Positions 19,031 to 33,980 of a stretch of 64,000 nucleotides of DNA are shown piece by piece; positions within the stretch are counted from its first letter, which is position 1; each line of letters starts with the position of its first letter. A program made the translations under genes and the position numbers. The notes under the pieces were generated by a model. That model saw nothing but the letters and a program-made list of their open reading frames with translations, did not search any database and was not told the origin of the DNA. The stretch lies in contig CM065815.1 in the NCBI GenBank assembly GCA_033398695.1, positions 7,930,501-7,994,500 of the forward strand. Reading direction: 5' to 3'. This DNA comes from Orobanche coerulescens (lineage: Eukaryota; Streptophyta; Magnoliopsida; Lamiales; Orobanchaceae).

Positions 19031-21005
19031 TAGTGTGCTTCAAAGGGCCGGCATGGAGCAAAACTGAATCAAATTTTCAAATGTTCAAATTTGATTAACC
19101 TTCAAAAGTGATTTCCACAACGATATCAGATGTCCTAGATATTCTAATACTCCTGCTTGAAATGATGTGTCTGGGTCCTGGCTCTCAGAGAACGGGCAAA
19201 GGGAGTTTTTGGTTGAAGCTTTGGAATATTGTTTTTTGCGCAAAGTCTTTAATGATCGTATCTTGACGAATATGAGAGTATTTCCTTGGGTAACCATCAG
19301 AAATAGGTGGATATTTCAGTTGATTAGTTTTACAGAACAATAAAAGGCAAATGTAATTGCTGACGAATACGGGAGACTGATGAAAATATACATCAACTAC
19401 TCAGACTCATTATGGACAAAATCTTGGATAAGATGCAAGTCAAATCTTGACCCGCACATTGATTAATAAAAACTGTAAAGCATTCTTCTAAAGGGAGTTT
19501 TGTTAAGCAGCGGGTCATAGCTGTCTTATTTTCAGTTCAATCGAACAGGAAACTATAAAATTTTGCCTCGTCAGACGGAATAAAGGCAACAAAAATATTG
19601 GAAACGAAATTCCGGACCCTCCTTCGAAGAGATTAAAAATTCAGGAATTAAAGTGAAACTCACATCTACATGAGTTGTACGGACAGGCACACAAGAGTTC
19701 CGTAAAATCTTGATCATCATAGTTACCAAGCAAAAATGCAGAAGGAAGTCATTGTCATTCAATCCTTAGTAACTCCCCCAATCACCACTAGTGCTCTATA
19801 CCATATTATGATATATGCAACAGCAACAATATAGCAGTGAGCAATTACAAAGGCTCAAGAATTACCTCATGACGTGGTTCAGAGACATCCAAAAGCAGAC
19901 TTCACCGAGAAACTAAATTTTTTTATTAATATAAGCAATCATGGCGGTCTATACCATATAATGATATATTATCACCTCTAGTGCTCTATACCATATAATG
20001 ATATATGCAACAATATAGCAGCGAGCAATTACACAGGCTCAAGAATTGCCTCATGACGTGATTCAGAGACATCTAAAAGCAGACTTCACCGAGAAACCAA
20101 TTTTTATTAATATAAGCAATCGTGGTGGTTTATACCATATAATGATATATGATCACCTCCAGTGCTCTATACCATATAATGATATATGCAACAACATAGC
20201 AAAGCAATTACACAGGCTCAAGAATTACCACATGACGTGATTCAGAGACTTCTAAGAGCAGGCTTCTCCGAGAACTATAAGCAATCATGGTGGCCACTAG
20301 CCAGTAATAGATCATCCATTATACGCGGGGCGGTACTACAGCCCACCCCAAATTTTTTAAAACAGATAAATGATAGTAATAGTAATGCATCTCCAGTTCA
20401 AGAAAACAAGGGGAAAAAAAAACTAGCCCGTCCAAAGCTTAAACATTCAACCCCACCCCAAATTGTAGCAAATTTTGAGCTCACCCCTTGTTGAAATCTT
20501 GGATCCGCCATTGGTGGTCAACACTATCCACGTGACTCGAATGCTTACTTAACTATGTGATGAATCTAGATCTGAATAGAGACAAAACTTATTCATCGCC
20601 GAAGGAGAATTAGGCGCATTTTCATGAAGCCAGTATCTCTAAACCAGAACAGACAGTCACCTTCACTAGTCAATGAGTTGTCATATCATATTACTACAAC
20701 TCTTTTACAGTCAAATGGTTCACGAAGTGCCAAATTTGAAAAACATCAACATAAATTTGAAAAATAATTTGATGGAAAAGCTTACCCAGTTCTCTGTTCA
20801 AGAAGTGCTGGAAAATGGATCTTTAAATACGTGCAGGCACAGATGCCTAACAACACTACTGTCAGGAATGAGTGGAAATTGAAGAGTGCTGACTGAGAAA
20901 TACATTTAAATATAATATCAGTAACTAATCCTCAAACGAAAAAAAAAAAATACACTCGAATTATTTATCATGCATTATGAAATTATTCACAGATCAACTT
21001 ACCAT
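17979..21005 (-). CDS. KISH: KISH / TMEM167 small Golgi membrane protein
   Basis: Spliced by eye on the minus strand. A 5' noncoding exon lies at about 21185-21290. Coding exons are 21003-21005 (ATG only, in a 28-nt exon 21003-21030 with a GTAAGT donor), 20786-20892 (107 nt), 18705-18739 (35 nt) and 17979-18046 (68 nt, ending TTC TTC TGA). The junctions keep frame and give 70 aa: SALFNFHSFLTVVLLGICAC, TYLKIHFPALLEQRTG, FRGVFWKAARIGERLSPWVA, VGCFTMAVSIIFF. Animal kish/TMEM167 is about 72 aa with the same SAxFNFxSxLTV start, a DQRTG-like loop and WKxARIGERxSPxVAV block. Two hydrophobic segments fit a two-pass protein of the early secretory pathway. The large third intron (18740-20785) contains a tandem repeat. 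Likely functional; a CT/GT-rich leader precedes the noncoding exon. Confidence 0.93.
18740..20785 (-). other. Large intron of KISH
   Basis: 2.05 kb between the 107-nt and 35-nt exons. Contains (TA)n at about 19004-19030, an open minus frame at 19297-19085 (SESQDPDTSFQAGVLEYLGH) without recognisable homology, the 181-190 bp repeats at 19790-20295, and a CCCCACCCC-rich stretch at 20330-20490. Confidence 0.7.
19790..20295. repeat. Three tandem copies of a 181-190 bp unit in the KISH intron
   Basis: Units start AGTGCTCTATACCATATAAT at 19790, 19980 and 20161 (periods 190 and 181); the third is truncated near 20295. Each contains CTCAAGAATTACCTCATGAC, whose minus-strand reading places a GTAATT donor-like site after ...CATGAG in copy 1; the site is lost in copy 2 (GGCAATT). 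ATATACCATATAATGATATAT words occur twice per unit. Confidence 0.88.
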
Positions 21006-21290
21006 GACAGGTTACAGCCTCCAAATATGTCTACAAAAGCAAACCATCAAAAATTCTTAATCGAAGAAAAGGAAAATAGACATGAACAATCTATATTCTG
21101 AAACATTAATTATCATGAAGGAATACGAATAAATTAGCGATACTTACAGATACGATGAAATATCAGTAGCTATAGAGAGATTACCTTCGTAGTGGTACTT
21201 CCTGTTAGAACGAGAGATCGAAGCTTTCTTTCAAGCTCGCATCGGAAACGGTTTCTTCCGATGTGTGTGTGTGTGTTTGAGGAATAGAGA

Positions 21291-21840
21291 GAGGGAGGAT
21301 GAATATTAGGGATTCAGTTCGAGAAACACCTTGTTTCGTAAAGAAAAGGAAGAGCGGCGTACACCAGTCAAATCGGTGCAGTAGGTGAACGCATCACTAA
21401 AAAAGGTTACAAATTCGACTTTCTCCTATCAATATTTTTTTAGTTGAATCTGTCACATAAAGTTTGCCTACTGTGATTTATTTGGTTGACGTAGTTTGCT
21501 ATTACATCTGATTCGAGGATTTATTCAGTGCGCATTCGAAAAGTAACCACTGCTGGTTTCATAAAAAAAAAAAAAAGGAAGAGATGGAAAATAAATTAGA
21601 TTATATTAGTATATCACTAATATATTTATTTTTATATTTTATATTAAGAGTTAAAGTAAGAGTATTTAGGTAATGTACGTTCGACAGATTTGCATTTCCA
21701 TTGTTTCAATGGAGCAAAGACTCATTATTCTTTGATTCTGGATTATAATGGAATAAAACAAAAATGACTCACTAAGCTGGATGTACTTCTTTTTCTCATG
21801 AATTACTAGTCATTCCATGCAATTCTCGATGCAATTTTCA
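21291..21840. other. No recognisable gene; possible KISH promoter region
   Basis: Intergenic AT-rich sequence upstream of the KISH leader exon with an A-run at 21562-21574. No TATA element could be assigned with confidence. Confidence 0.5.
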
Positions 21841-21965
21841 TTTTGGATCATTCGGAAACAGCCTATCTGTATTAAGACATAGGTAAAGTTGCGTACATCC
21901 GATCCCCCCTTACCCCGCTTTTTGCGGGAACTGTTGAGGCATTGGTGTAATGTTGTTGTTTGTAC
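21840..21965 (+). mobile_element. TS-like SINE, 3' part only
   Basis: TTCGGAAACAGCCTATCTG, then GGTAAAGTTGCGTACATCCG, then CCCCGCTTTTTGCGGGAA and a final TGTTGTTGTTTG match the familiar 3' half of TS-type plant SINEs, which end in TTG repeats instead of poly(A). The tRNA-like 5' half with A and B boxes is not visible, so the copy is truncated. Confidence 0.7.
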
Positions 21966-23545
21966 GTTTGACAGATTTGATTTGGGACATCAGTTTCAGC
22001 ATGTTTGGTTCCGGGACAAAACATGAGATGTGATTTTGACCTACTTCGCCTTGAGACATCATTTTCGCCATGTTTTATTTGGGACATTATTTTTTACTCC
22101 TTTTTGTCTCGGGACGTTATTTACGGTCGGTTTTGTCCTAAGCCATTATTTTCGATCGATTTTGTCCCATGACGTAATTTTTCCATCCCCCGGAAAGTCA
22201 TTTTCGGCCCGTTTTGCCGCCCAAACGACATTTTCGGCTTGTTTTTATCATGGGACGTTATTTTCGACATGTTTTGTCCGGGACATCATTTGGACACGTA
22301 ATGTTCCGAAACGGTACTTTTGGCCCGTTTCACCCTGAAACGTCATTTTCAACCCATTTCGTCAATGAACGCCATTTTCACCACTTTTCGCCCTGGGGCG
22401 ACATTTTCGATTTCGGACGTCATTTTAGATATGTTTCGTCTTGGTACGATGTTTTTGACCAGTCTCGCCACAAGATATCATTTTCAATCCGCTTTGTTCT
22501 GGGATATTTTTCGACCAGTTTCGTCTGAGACGACATTTTTGGCCATTTATGCCCCAGAATATCGTTTTCGACCCGCTTCGCCTCCTTTTGCCCCGTAACG
22601 TCATTTTCTCTATAGAAATTAACATCAGGGGGCATAAACGATCGAAAATAATATTCCGACATAAAACGATCGAAAATATCGTCCTGGAACGACACAGACA
22701 AAAAATATCGCCACGTGGCGGAACATGTCGAAAATAACGATGCAGAACGAAATGGGTCAAAAATGATATCGTGGGGTGAAACATGTCGAAAATGATATCT
22801 CATGGAGTAACCGATCGAAAATGACATTGGGGGCGAACGGGTCGAAAATGTCGTCCCCACAAAATGCATCAAAATGATGTTCCGGAGAGGAAGGTCCAAA
22901 ATGAGAGTCCAGGACAAGACGGACCGAAAACGACTTCCACGGCAAAACCGGTTTGAAACGATGTCCGCAAACAAACGCGCCGAAAATGTATCGCGGGACG
23001 AAACGGGTTGAAAATGACGTCCCGGAATAAAACAGTGGGATCGAAGTGGACCGAAAATGTTGTCTTAAGGCGAAACGTGTCGACGATGATGCGAACGGGT
23101 CAAAAATATCGTAACATGACGAAACGGGTCGAAATTGACGTCCTTGGGCGAAAATAGTCGAAAATGATATCCCGTGGCGTAAGTCGAAATAATGTTTCAG
23201 GCCGTAACAGCTCAAAAATAATGTCCCGGTATGTAATAGGTCGAAAATAATGTCCTGTGACGAGACTGGTCGAATTGTTATTCCCAGATGAAATGGGTCA
23301 AAGTTGACGTCTCAATGCGAAACTAATCGAAAATGTCAATCACAGGCGAAACGGGTCGAACATGTCATCACATGCGAAACATATTGGAAATATCATACTA
23401 GAGCATGAGGAGTCAAAAATAATACCTCGGGGCGAAATAGATTGAAAATAATGTCCCGTAATAAAATAGATCGAAAATATCATTCCAAGACTAAATGGAT
23501 CGAAAACAACGTTCGAACAAAACGGTCGAAATAATATTTTTTGAT
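21966..23545. repeat. Degenerate minisatellite whose second half is inverted (foldback array)
   Basis: From about 21975 to 22615 a unit of roughly 36-40 bases, consensus like GGGACGTCATTTTCGACCCG then TTTCGTCC, repeats about 16 times on the plus strand. From about 22640 to 23545 the same unit continues in reverse orientation (GGGTCGAAAATGACGTCCC, GACGAAACGGGTCG) for over 20 copies. The switch lies at about 22605-22650 in unrelated sequence. The whole 1.6 kb can fold into a long imperfect hairpin. Several long frames here (up to 184 codons, rich in F, R, S, H) are products of the repeat and are not genes. The structure recalls foldback transposons whose long inverted repeats are made of tandem units. 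Confidence 0.88.
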
Positions 23546-23762
23546 AAAATGGTTTAAAATAGCAGCAATTTGATTCTTGTTAGGTATAATTTGTGAAGCA
23601 TATATAATTTGAAATAAAAATAAATAATAGCTAAATTAGAAATTTATTTGGAAATTAGGAAACAATAAAATCTCCCGATTAACTTGGAAAGGAGTGAATA
23701 ATAATAAACTAACATGCCACATTGAGGTGATATTTTTTTAAGTAAACATGCCACATTAAGCT

Positions 23763-25128
23763 TAGAGGTGGCCAAAAAAACCGGAACCGAGAACCGAACC
23801 GTGAAACTGGACCGTATAGGACGGTTCTGGAATCGGAACCGAAACCGTGTCCAGACGGTTCGGTTCCGGTTCCAGAAAATGTAATCGGTGGTTCGGTTGA
23901 AACCGAATCAACCGTGGAACCGCGAACTGCTCGAACCGCTGCTTCACGGTTCGGGCAGGAACTGTTGAAAAAAAGGGAACCGGCTGTGGATCAATTTTGC
24001 ATATGGTGGCAGATTTGATTCCCATTTTTCAGATTTGTTTTTTATTTTTTCAGATTTTGGTTCCCAAGGTTTTCAATTTCAAATTTAAATTTCAAATTTG
24101 AATTTCATTAGTAATTTCTGAAATTTAATGTATTTTTTAAAAGAGTTTATTATTAGTAATTAGGATTATCATTAGTAATTTCTGAAATTTAATATATTTT
24201 TTAAAAGAGTTTAATTAGGGGTGTTTTCGGTTTCGGTCGGGGTAAAATTTTCGAAACCCAAACCCTCCCCAAACTTTAAAATTCGGTTTCGGTTTCGGTT
24301 TTCAAAACTCAAAATCCAAACTCTCCCCAAATGTTTCGGTTTCGGAATAGTTCGGTCAAATTCGGTTTTGACCCAAACATATTTAATTTATATATATTTA
24401 TTTACTAAAGTAACAAAAAAATTAATTATATTAATAAAACTTGTTCTAAAATAATAGATAGATCATTAATTGATATATTTAATCATTATTTTTATCAAAA
24501 CTACAATATATGTGTAGATATATTATTTTATAAGTTTAAAAATTTTAGTCATATAAATAAAATTTTATATAATGTAAATAATTCGGGTTAGTTCGGTCAA
24601 ATTCGGGGTAATTCGGTTCGGTTTTAAGTTATCTAAACCCGAATTAATTCGGTTTCGATTTCGGTTTGTAAGTTTCAAGTTTGGGGTCGCTTTCGGTTGG
24701 GAATTTTCGGTTCGATGCGGATTGGTTCGGATTGGTTAGTCGGTTTTCGGATTTCTATTAACACCCCTAAGTTTAATACTCCTTCATGGGTTTTCTTTTC
24801 GGTTCTTTCCCATGACGCCTTTATTGAACCGACGGGACTTAGTTATAAATACCACAAACTATTATCTAAGGAATAATAAGAAATAGTTGCCCTAATCTCT
24901 TCTATTTCTTTTCGATTCTTTTTTCAAAATTGTTTCTTTTATTTTATATTGATTATTTCATTATAAAAACAATTAAAGTGAAGTTAAAAAAAAAAAAAAT
25001 TCGAACGGTTCGAACCGAGAACCGTCGGTTCGGAACCGAAACCGGAACCGCCGATTCCCGAACCAAAACCGTAGCACTAAGTTACCGGTTCGGTTCCGGT
25101 TCCGTTTCCGGAACCGTGGCCACCTCTA
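23763..25128. mobile_element. hAT-like non-autonomous element A
   Basis: Ends are TAGAGGTGGCCA and TGGCCACCTCTA, flanked by a perfect 8-bp duplication ATTAAGCT (23755-23762, 25129-25136), as for hAT elements. The subterminal zones are packed with CCGGAACCG / CGGTTCCGG words in both orientations, which are probably multiple transposase-binding sites. 1366 bp including a nested second element. No transposase ORF. It ends 368 bases before the helicase start codon. Confidence 0.93.
24216..24769. mobile_element. hAT-like element B nested in element A
   Basis: Ends TAGGGGTGTT and AACACCCCTA with a perfect 8-bp duplication AGTTTAAT (24208-24215 and 24770-24777). Subterminal TTTCGGTTTCGG / GGTTCGGATTGG repeats. 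554 bp, no coding capacity. It is younger than element A, which it interrupts. Confidence 0.92.
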
Positions 25129-25136
25129 ATTAAGCT

Positions 25137-25496
25137 ATTGGGCCTTTTTCCAATAATTGGAAGATTAAGTCCCTATTTACTATTTAGCATATTGGTAAAT
25201 CTCTCTGTCTCTCTCGACGCCCTAAGGCCTAAAGTTTGGCCGCACCTCTTGGACTTGCTCATCGCTCTCCCCCCTCTCTCTTGTCTCGACGCTCCGTTTC
25301 TTCAAGAATCTCAAATTTTGTTTCCTATTTTCCTTTAGAATTTTCTTATTTTGGTTCTACATTCGTTTAATTTTTCGTAAGGGGAATCAGTCGGTAGCTT
25401 CACTTTTGGTATTTTATACTATTGATAAATCTATACAGATATACGCAGAACTTTTGCAGTCTGTTGTTGTAAATTAGTTACAAATTAGGTATCTTG
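25137..25496 (+). promoter_or_regulatory. Leader and promoter-proximal region of the helicase gene
   Basis: Between hAT element A and the ATG. Contains a CT-rich stretch (TCTCTCTGTCTCTCTCGACG at about 25199-25218 and CTCTCCCCCCTCTCTCTTG), typical of plant 5' leaders. No TATA box can be placed confidently. The hAT insertion lies so close that it may have replaced upstream promoter DNA. Confidence 0.4.
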
Positions 25497-28867
<3,371 letters not shown>

Positions 28868-29850
28868 CTCGTGGTGGCTTCCTAGTGATTTCATGGTCGG
28901 AAGTGGTGACACTGGTGGGTAACATATATGCACATTTTGGCTAGTTAACAACATTTGAGCCTGACGGGTCTCTATCTTGCTATTGTTTCGCAGTTTTTAG
29001 TTGTTAGTTTTCTTTGATCCATGATATACCCCTAGTACCTTATGTATCTTTCAGATATCGGCTTTTCTATCGTTCCATAATTTTGAGTTCCATACTTTGA
29101 CAGCTCTCTTATAGTTCCGGATCCAAGAAGGATGGTTGTGACAGTTCATTAGGGTGTTATTTTTAAGATTTTATTTTATATTAATTCTGTTTATGATTCT
29201 CACAGCAAGATATCCTTATTTAGGTCAGATTTACGGGAACGGAGGGGCGCAGTTTCTTTCTTGTTCTTGATGAATCTAAAGAACAGAAAATTCTTTCTAC
29301 ACATGTCTAGCTATCTTATTTAATGCTTGAAATCTCTGAACTAGAACAGAGATTGAGTAAACCTTATGTGTGTATTTGCTCCCTCCCTCAGTTGTAACTG
29401 TTTCCTTCATTTCTACGAGAGCACTGTCGTGTTTAAGTCATGCTTAAATGTATCTCATCATTCATATTGCTCGGCCGGAGAGTACTGTCGTACTCATATA
29501 GCTATGTGTCTACTACTGTACTCATTTGACCGAGCACATGAGTACTCCAGTACTCACATTGTATATGATTTTTTTAGTACTCATTTGGCGGAGTGCATGA
29601 GGTCATTTGGCCGAGTCCATGAGTGCTATTGTATCCTGAAGCACGGTTTTGAGCACGGCAGGCTTAAGTGCTCATATTATACGGGTTAATGATATGATCT
29701 TTGAGGTGTATAATTTTTCTTTTTTTTCTTTTTGAATAAAGTATAATATTGGATAAGTCTATTTATTTATAAGTCTATTTATTTATCTTGGAGGAAAATG
29801 TGTACGTCTCTTTTGACTTTTTGAAGCAGACCTACTACGGTTGTGTTTGG
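28868..29850 (+). other. Helicase 3' UTR and downstream spacer
   Basis: The T-rich sequence after the stop is the likely 3' UTR. I cannot fix a poly(A) site. From about 29460 to 29660 imperfect repeats of GTACTCATTTGGCCGAG / CATGAGTACT words occur. No gene recognised. Confidence 0.5.

Positions 29851-29917
<67 letters not shown>
29851..29917. repeat. (AT)n(GT)n compound microsatellite
   Basis: About 11 AT units run directly into about 22 GT units. Frames across it are artefacts. The following 400 bases to 30344 hold nothing recognised. Confidence 0.97.
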
Positions 29918-30344
29918 GATCTGAGGCAATATTTTGACTGCATTAAATTTACTGAAGGGTCAGGGTCAGAATTAAAGGTTAGGTTCTGCCATGGAGTGTC
30001 ACTGTACACATCTCTCTTTCGTGGGGTAATTATTATGTTAACCTCCATTTTTGTTTAGTTACAACTTACCACACATGTCAATTATGATATTCAATGTATA
30101 ATTTTGATTATTATTTTTAATTATATATTAGTAAAAATTATAAAAATAAAATTTAAAAGGTATATATTGAGATGAATTCAATAATATATTTAGGAATAAA
30201 CAAATACGAAATTTGGGGTTACATTATGTGGGATCACTTCAAATAAATATTTAAATGGATGTGAACACAATTATCATAAGTAACCTCTCAACTATCTACA
30301 CCAAACGTCATGCTATAAAGTAGCACATTGCATATATTTATGTA

Positions 30345-30612
30345 TACTTTCTCTGCTCATTTTCAATTGTACTATTGAATTTTTTTGGTCAAAATTTATA
30401 AATTTCCGTGCGTATGTAAACTAATATATATTTACAAATATTTTAATCTGAGGTATTTCTAGATTCATTTTAATATGCATTTTTAAAATTTTAGTTTTTT
30501 TTTTTTAATAATTTTTACTAATAAATAACTTAAGATATTAATGGTCAAAATTGTGTCTTCGATATTATGAAAATCTAATATTGTAATTAAAAAAAGTGAA
30601 CGGATGAAAGTA
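30345..30612. mobile_element. Stowaway-like MITE
   Basis: Left end TACTTTCTCTGCTCATTTTC and the reverse complement of the right end, TACTTTCATCCGTTCACTTT, are similar, with TA at both tips as the expected target dinucleotide. 268 bp, AT-rich, no ORF. Confidence 0.65.
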
Positions 30613-30784
30613 AAAAAATCAGCAGCAACAGGCAAAGGTAATAGTGTGTTGGGATTTCAGACTTTGGAATAGTTCTAAACTTGAAAGCTTTCTGATACAC
30701 ATTTTGAATTCAAGACAAATGACGAGAAAAAAAGGATGTTCTTTTAATGCATGCATTTCCTGCAAGGTACGTACTTTCTCGTAA

Positions 30785-30786
<2 letters not shown>

Positions 30787-30870
<84 letters not shown>
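30787..30870. repeat. (TC)n microsatellite, about 41 units
   Basis: Uninterrupted TC repeat. The apparent poly-SL or poly-RE reading frames over it are artefacts. Confidence 0.98.
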
Positions 30871-30874
<4 letters not shown>

Positions 30875-31364
30875 GCGTCGAATTGCTCATGCCCACCACA
30901 CCACCAACTGCCATGAACTTCTTCAGCCGTCGGATTGCTACCCCGTAGCTCGATCCGCCGCGGTTGTCCTATGATAATTGGATCAAGCGTGGCGTGATAT
31001 AAGAAAATAAAAAATGAAATTAACAAAAAAAATCATGTCCACATGAGCAAAAAAAATTCATATCCACATCAGCAAAAAAAAGGAGTATAAATTAAAAAAA
31101 TCTTAAAAAGCAAAAATCACTATTTATTTTTCCTTTTTTTATAAAATTTAATGAGGATGAAAAATAAATTAAAATTTTTTTAGACTTTTTTAATTTATTT
31201 TTCATTTTTTTGCTGATGTAGAAATGACTTTTTTTTTATTTTATTTTTTATTTTTTATAAAATTTAATGAAGTGGCAGTTGACTTGAATAACACATCAAC
31301 AAAAGTCCTTTGAACATCTTTTTTTTTGGAACTTTAGGATTAAAGTTACCCATTCGGACAAACA
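30871..31364. repeat. AT-rich spacer with a self-complementary stretch
   Basis: At 31153-31213 ATGAAAAATAAATTAAAA pairs with TTTTAATTTATTTTTCAT, and CCACAT(G/C)AGCAAAAAAA is repeated at about 31040 and 31064. Possibly a decayed MITE. No gene. Confidence 0.5.
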
Positions 31365-33016
31365 TGTTGGGAAAAATCAGATCTCACATCCATCCACTAG
31401 GGATGAGCAGAAATAACATGAAAAATAATAATAATCCACAACACAAGAATTTACGTGGAAACTCCAAAACCGGAGAAAAATCACGGCCCCCAGAGAAAGA
31501 AATTCCACTATGTGAAATATTATTACAATCACACAGACATTATATCTCCCGACCCCCGTACCCCACACTCTTACAAACCTTTGACTAACTCACACCTCTC
31601 TTCCAACTCTCCATACTAGAGAATACAAGAAAGAAATTTAACTAGAGTCAAACCACAAAGGTTATAGTGTATTTGACTGGTGCACTTGAAACCACACCAC
31701 ATGGGTTCCTTAAATAACCTTAAGGTTCCCACCCATTTTGTTCCACAAGCAATGTGGGACAAAACGCACTTCTTATATTTTGACACAAAACCAACAAACT
31801 CCACCTTGGCAAAATAAAAGAAGCTCCATTGTCTTCACCGACAATCATGACTCTCAATCCAGAGAACCATCATTCTCAAACCAGAGAATCCTACTCCATC
31901 ATATGAGTAGACCACTTAGAATACACCATTCTAAGAATTTCCTCGGCACATATCGAAAAAAATCCGCTGAAATTTATGGTGCAACTCCCAACTTTTGGCC
32001 CTCCTGAAAGTCCTTCAGCCATCGACATAACACACACATTGTATCCATGCCAAACCAATACCCGTGTCTAAATTCCACCACACACCCTACATCCATGTCA
32101 TATCAATGCCCGTGTAAAATTCCACCACACCCGACATGTTTCCATGACAAGTCCATAGCCGTGCACAAATTCGTGGACCCGCTAATATAACCATATCCTC
32201 TTTCATGACAACTCATATGCCAAAAGGACATACATTTTCTCATTTGAGAAAATCATCACTGTCACAATGTTAGCCCAGATTAGGAGTTATTTGCCAGATT
32301 AACTCCACCTCTACCTTGACAGTTCACCTTCATATCCTTGTGTAACCCGGATTGTACCAACACATCCTTGACTTATACTTGTCATAAGCCAAACTTGATC
32401 ATTCCATCAAATTTCTCCACCTACTTGAACCACCCTAGCCTGATGAACAACCGCCTCCAAATGAGACCCCCGGACACCGCTCAAGAAATCTTTTCTGATG
32501 TCGAAGGTCAGACATCGTTGCGACCACAGAGCATACTCAGAATTTCAAGAGACCCAACCCGAGCTCCGATACCACTTGTTGGGAAAAATCAGATCTCACA
32601 TCCATCCACTAGGATGAGCAGAAATAACCGAGAAATAACATGAAAAATAATAATAATCCACAACACAAGAATTTACGTGGAAACTCCAAAACTGGAGAAA
32701 AACCACGGCCCCAGAGAAAGAAATTCCACTATGTGAAATATTATTACAATCACACAGACATTCTATCTCCCGACCCCCGTACCCGCACTCTTACAAACCT
32801 TTGACTAACTCACACCTCTCTTCCAACTCTCCATACTAGAGAATACAAGAAAGGAATTTAACTAGAGTCAAACCACAAAGGTTAAAGTGTATTTGACTGG
32901 TGTACTTGAAACCACACCACATGGGTTCCTTAAATAACCTTAAGGTTCCCACCCATTTTGTTCCAGAAGCAATGTGAGACAAAACCTACTTCTTATATTT
33001 TGACACAAAACCAACA
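31365..33016 (-). mobile_element. TRIM-like short LTR retroelement (copia type), complete
   Basis: Two LTRs (31365-31796, 432 bp; 32577-33016, 440 bp), both TGTTGGGAAAAATC...AAACCAACA, enclose only 780 bp. The target duplication AAACA is perfect (31360-31364, 33017-33021). Inside the right LTR, GCTCCGATACCACTT is, on the minus strand, AAGTGGTATCGGAGC, the tRNA-Met-type PBS; inside the left LTR AACTCCACCTTGGC is the complement of a polypurine tract (GCCAAGGTGGAGTT). Element sense is therefore minus. No gag-pol; a non-autonomous TRIM or an internally deleted copia. LTRs are very similar, so insertion is fairly recent. Confidence 0.93.
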
Positions 33017-33499
33017 AAACATTGCATTGAACGTTAAGACCATTTTTTCATTTTTCTCCATCGCATTGACATTGCTTGTATAGGTTAGGGTTGAGATAGA
33101 AAGAGAAAAGAGTTTTCATTGAATGCGAAGAATGTCCTTTCACCATTGAAGGAAAGCCCATTTAATGCTTTCAGCTTCTCAGAATCTCTTCTTCTTCTGT
33201 TTGGCAAGTCTCCCTCTCTCTCTCTCCCCCCTCTTTCTCTCTCATCCCATTTGCCATGTTTGTGTTTTGTCCTGCTTTTACTCCTAACTCTCTACAGTCT
33301 ACACACACACACACACACAATGACACAAATGAAACACTGTACTGTGTGTGTTGGCACAAATCTTGATATTTCATTAATTCTTGAAGTTTCAATATCAAAG
33401 TCTGCTTTTCTCAGCTTATGTTTTTACTGCCCGAAGCATTTAACACCAAAAGTCTTACTGCATCATTTCCATTGTCCTAAAATTTTTTTTCCTCTTCGC
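33017..33499. other. No recognisable gene
   Basis: Contains CT-rich sequence (33206-33243), a short (CA)n at 33299-33319 and a small open frame (MNAKNVLSPLKESPF...) that is low-complexity and without recognised homology. Confidence 0.55.
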
Positions 33500-33508
33500 T
33501 TAAGTTTG

Positions 33509-33980
33509 GGGAGAATGACAAGTTTGGTCCAAAATTATGGTAGGAGTGAGACGTTGAGTCCCGCGTTTGTTCCACATGTGATTTTTAGTCCACAACTTTC
33601 AAATTTTTTGAATAGTTCAGAATTTTTTAAATTTTTTAATTTCCAAATTTAAAATAACTTTTTTTATTTTTCAATATCAATATTCCAGAATTAAAAATAA
33701 AATTACCGATTTTAATATTTTTTAATATTAATATAGTTCAGATTTTTTTTTTTTTAATTTTGCAGATTTTTTAAATAAAAATAAATAACTTAACAAAATC
33801 TGAATTTTGGCCACCTAAGCAAAAATCTGCCAACTAAGCAGATTTAGTCCACAAAATTACAATTTCGGACCATTTTTGCTAATTTTTGAAAGTTGTGGAC
33901 TAAAAATCACAAGTGGAACAAACGCGGGACTCAACGTCTCACTCCTGACATAATTTTGGACCAAACTTGCCATTCTACCC
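33509..33980. mobile_element. Mutator-like MITE with about 95-bp inverted ends
   Basis: Ends GGGAGAATGACAAGTTTGG and CCAAACTTGCCATTCTACCC continue as inverted repeats for about 95 bases (for example GGAACAAACGCGGGACTCAA on one side and its complement on the other). The flanking TTAAGTTTG duplication (33500-33508, 33981-33989) is 9 bp, the Mutator signature. 472 bp, no transposase. The larger element at 50475 has the same general design. Confidence 0.93.

Noticed and set aside
19085..19297. Extra KISH exon or separate gene (SESQDPDTSFQAGVLEYLGH)
   Set aside because: KISH is complete without it, the frame has no recognised relatives, and no suitable splice sites were evident.
22214..23215. Long open frames (for example 184 and 152 codons) in the inverted minisatellite
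   Set aside because: They exist on both strands and several frames because the repeat unit lacks stops. Composition follows the unit, not a protein family.
30619..31026. 135-codon minus frame with a poly-RE tract
   Set aside because: Created by reading through the (TC)n microsatellite; no homology outside it.
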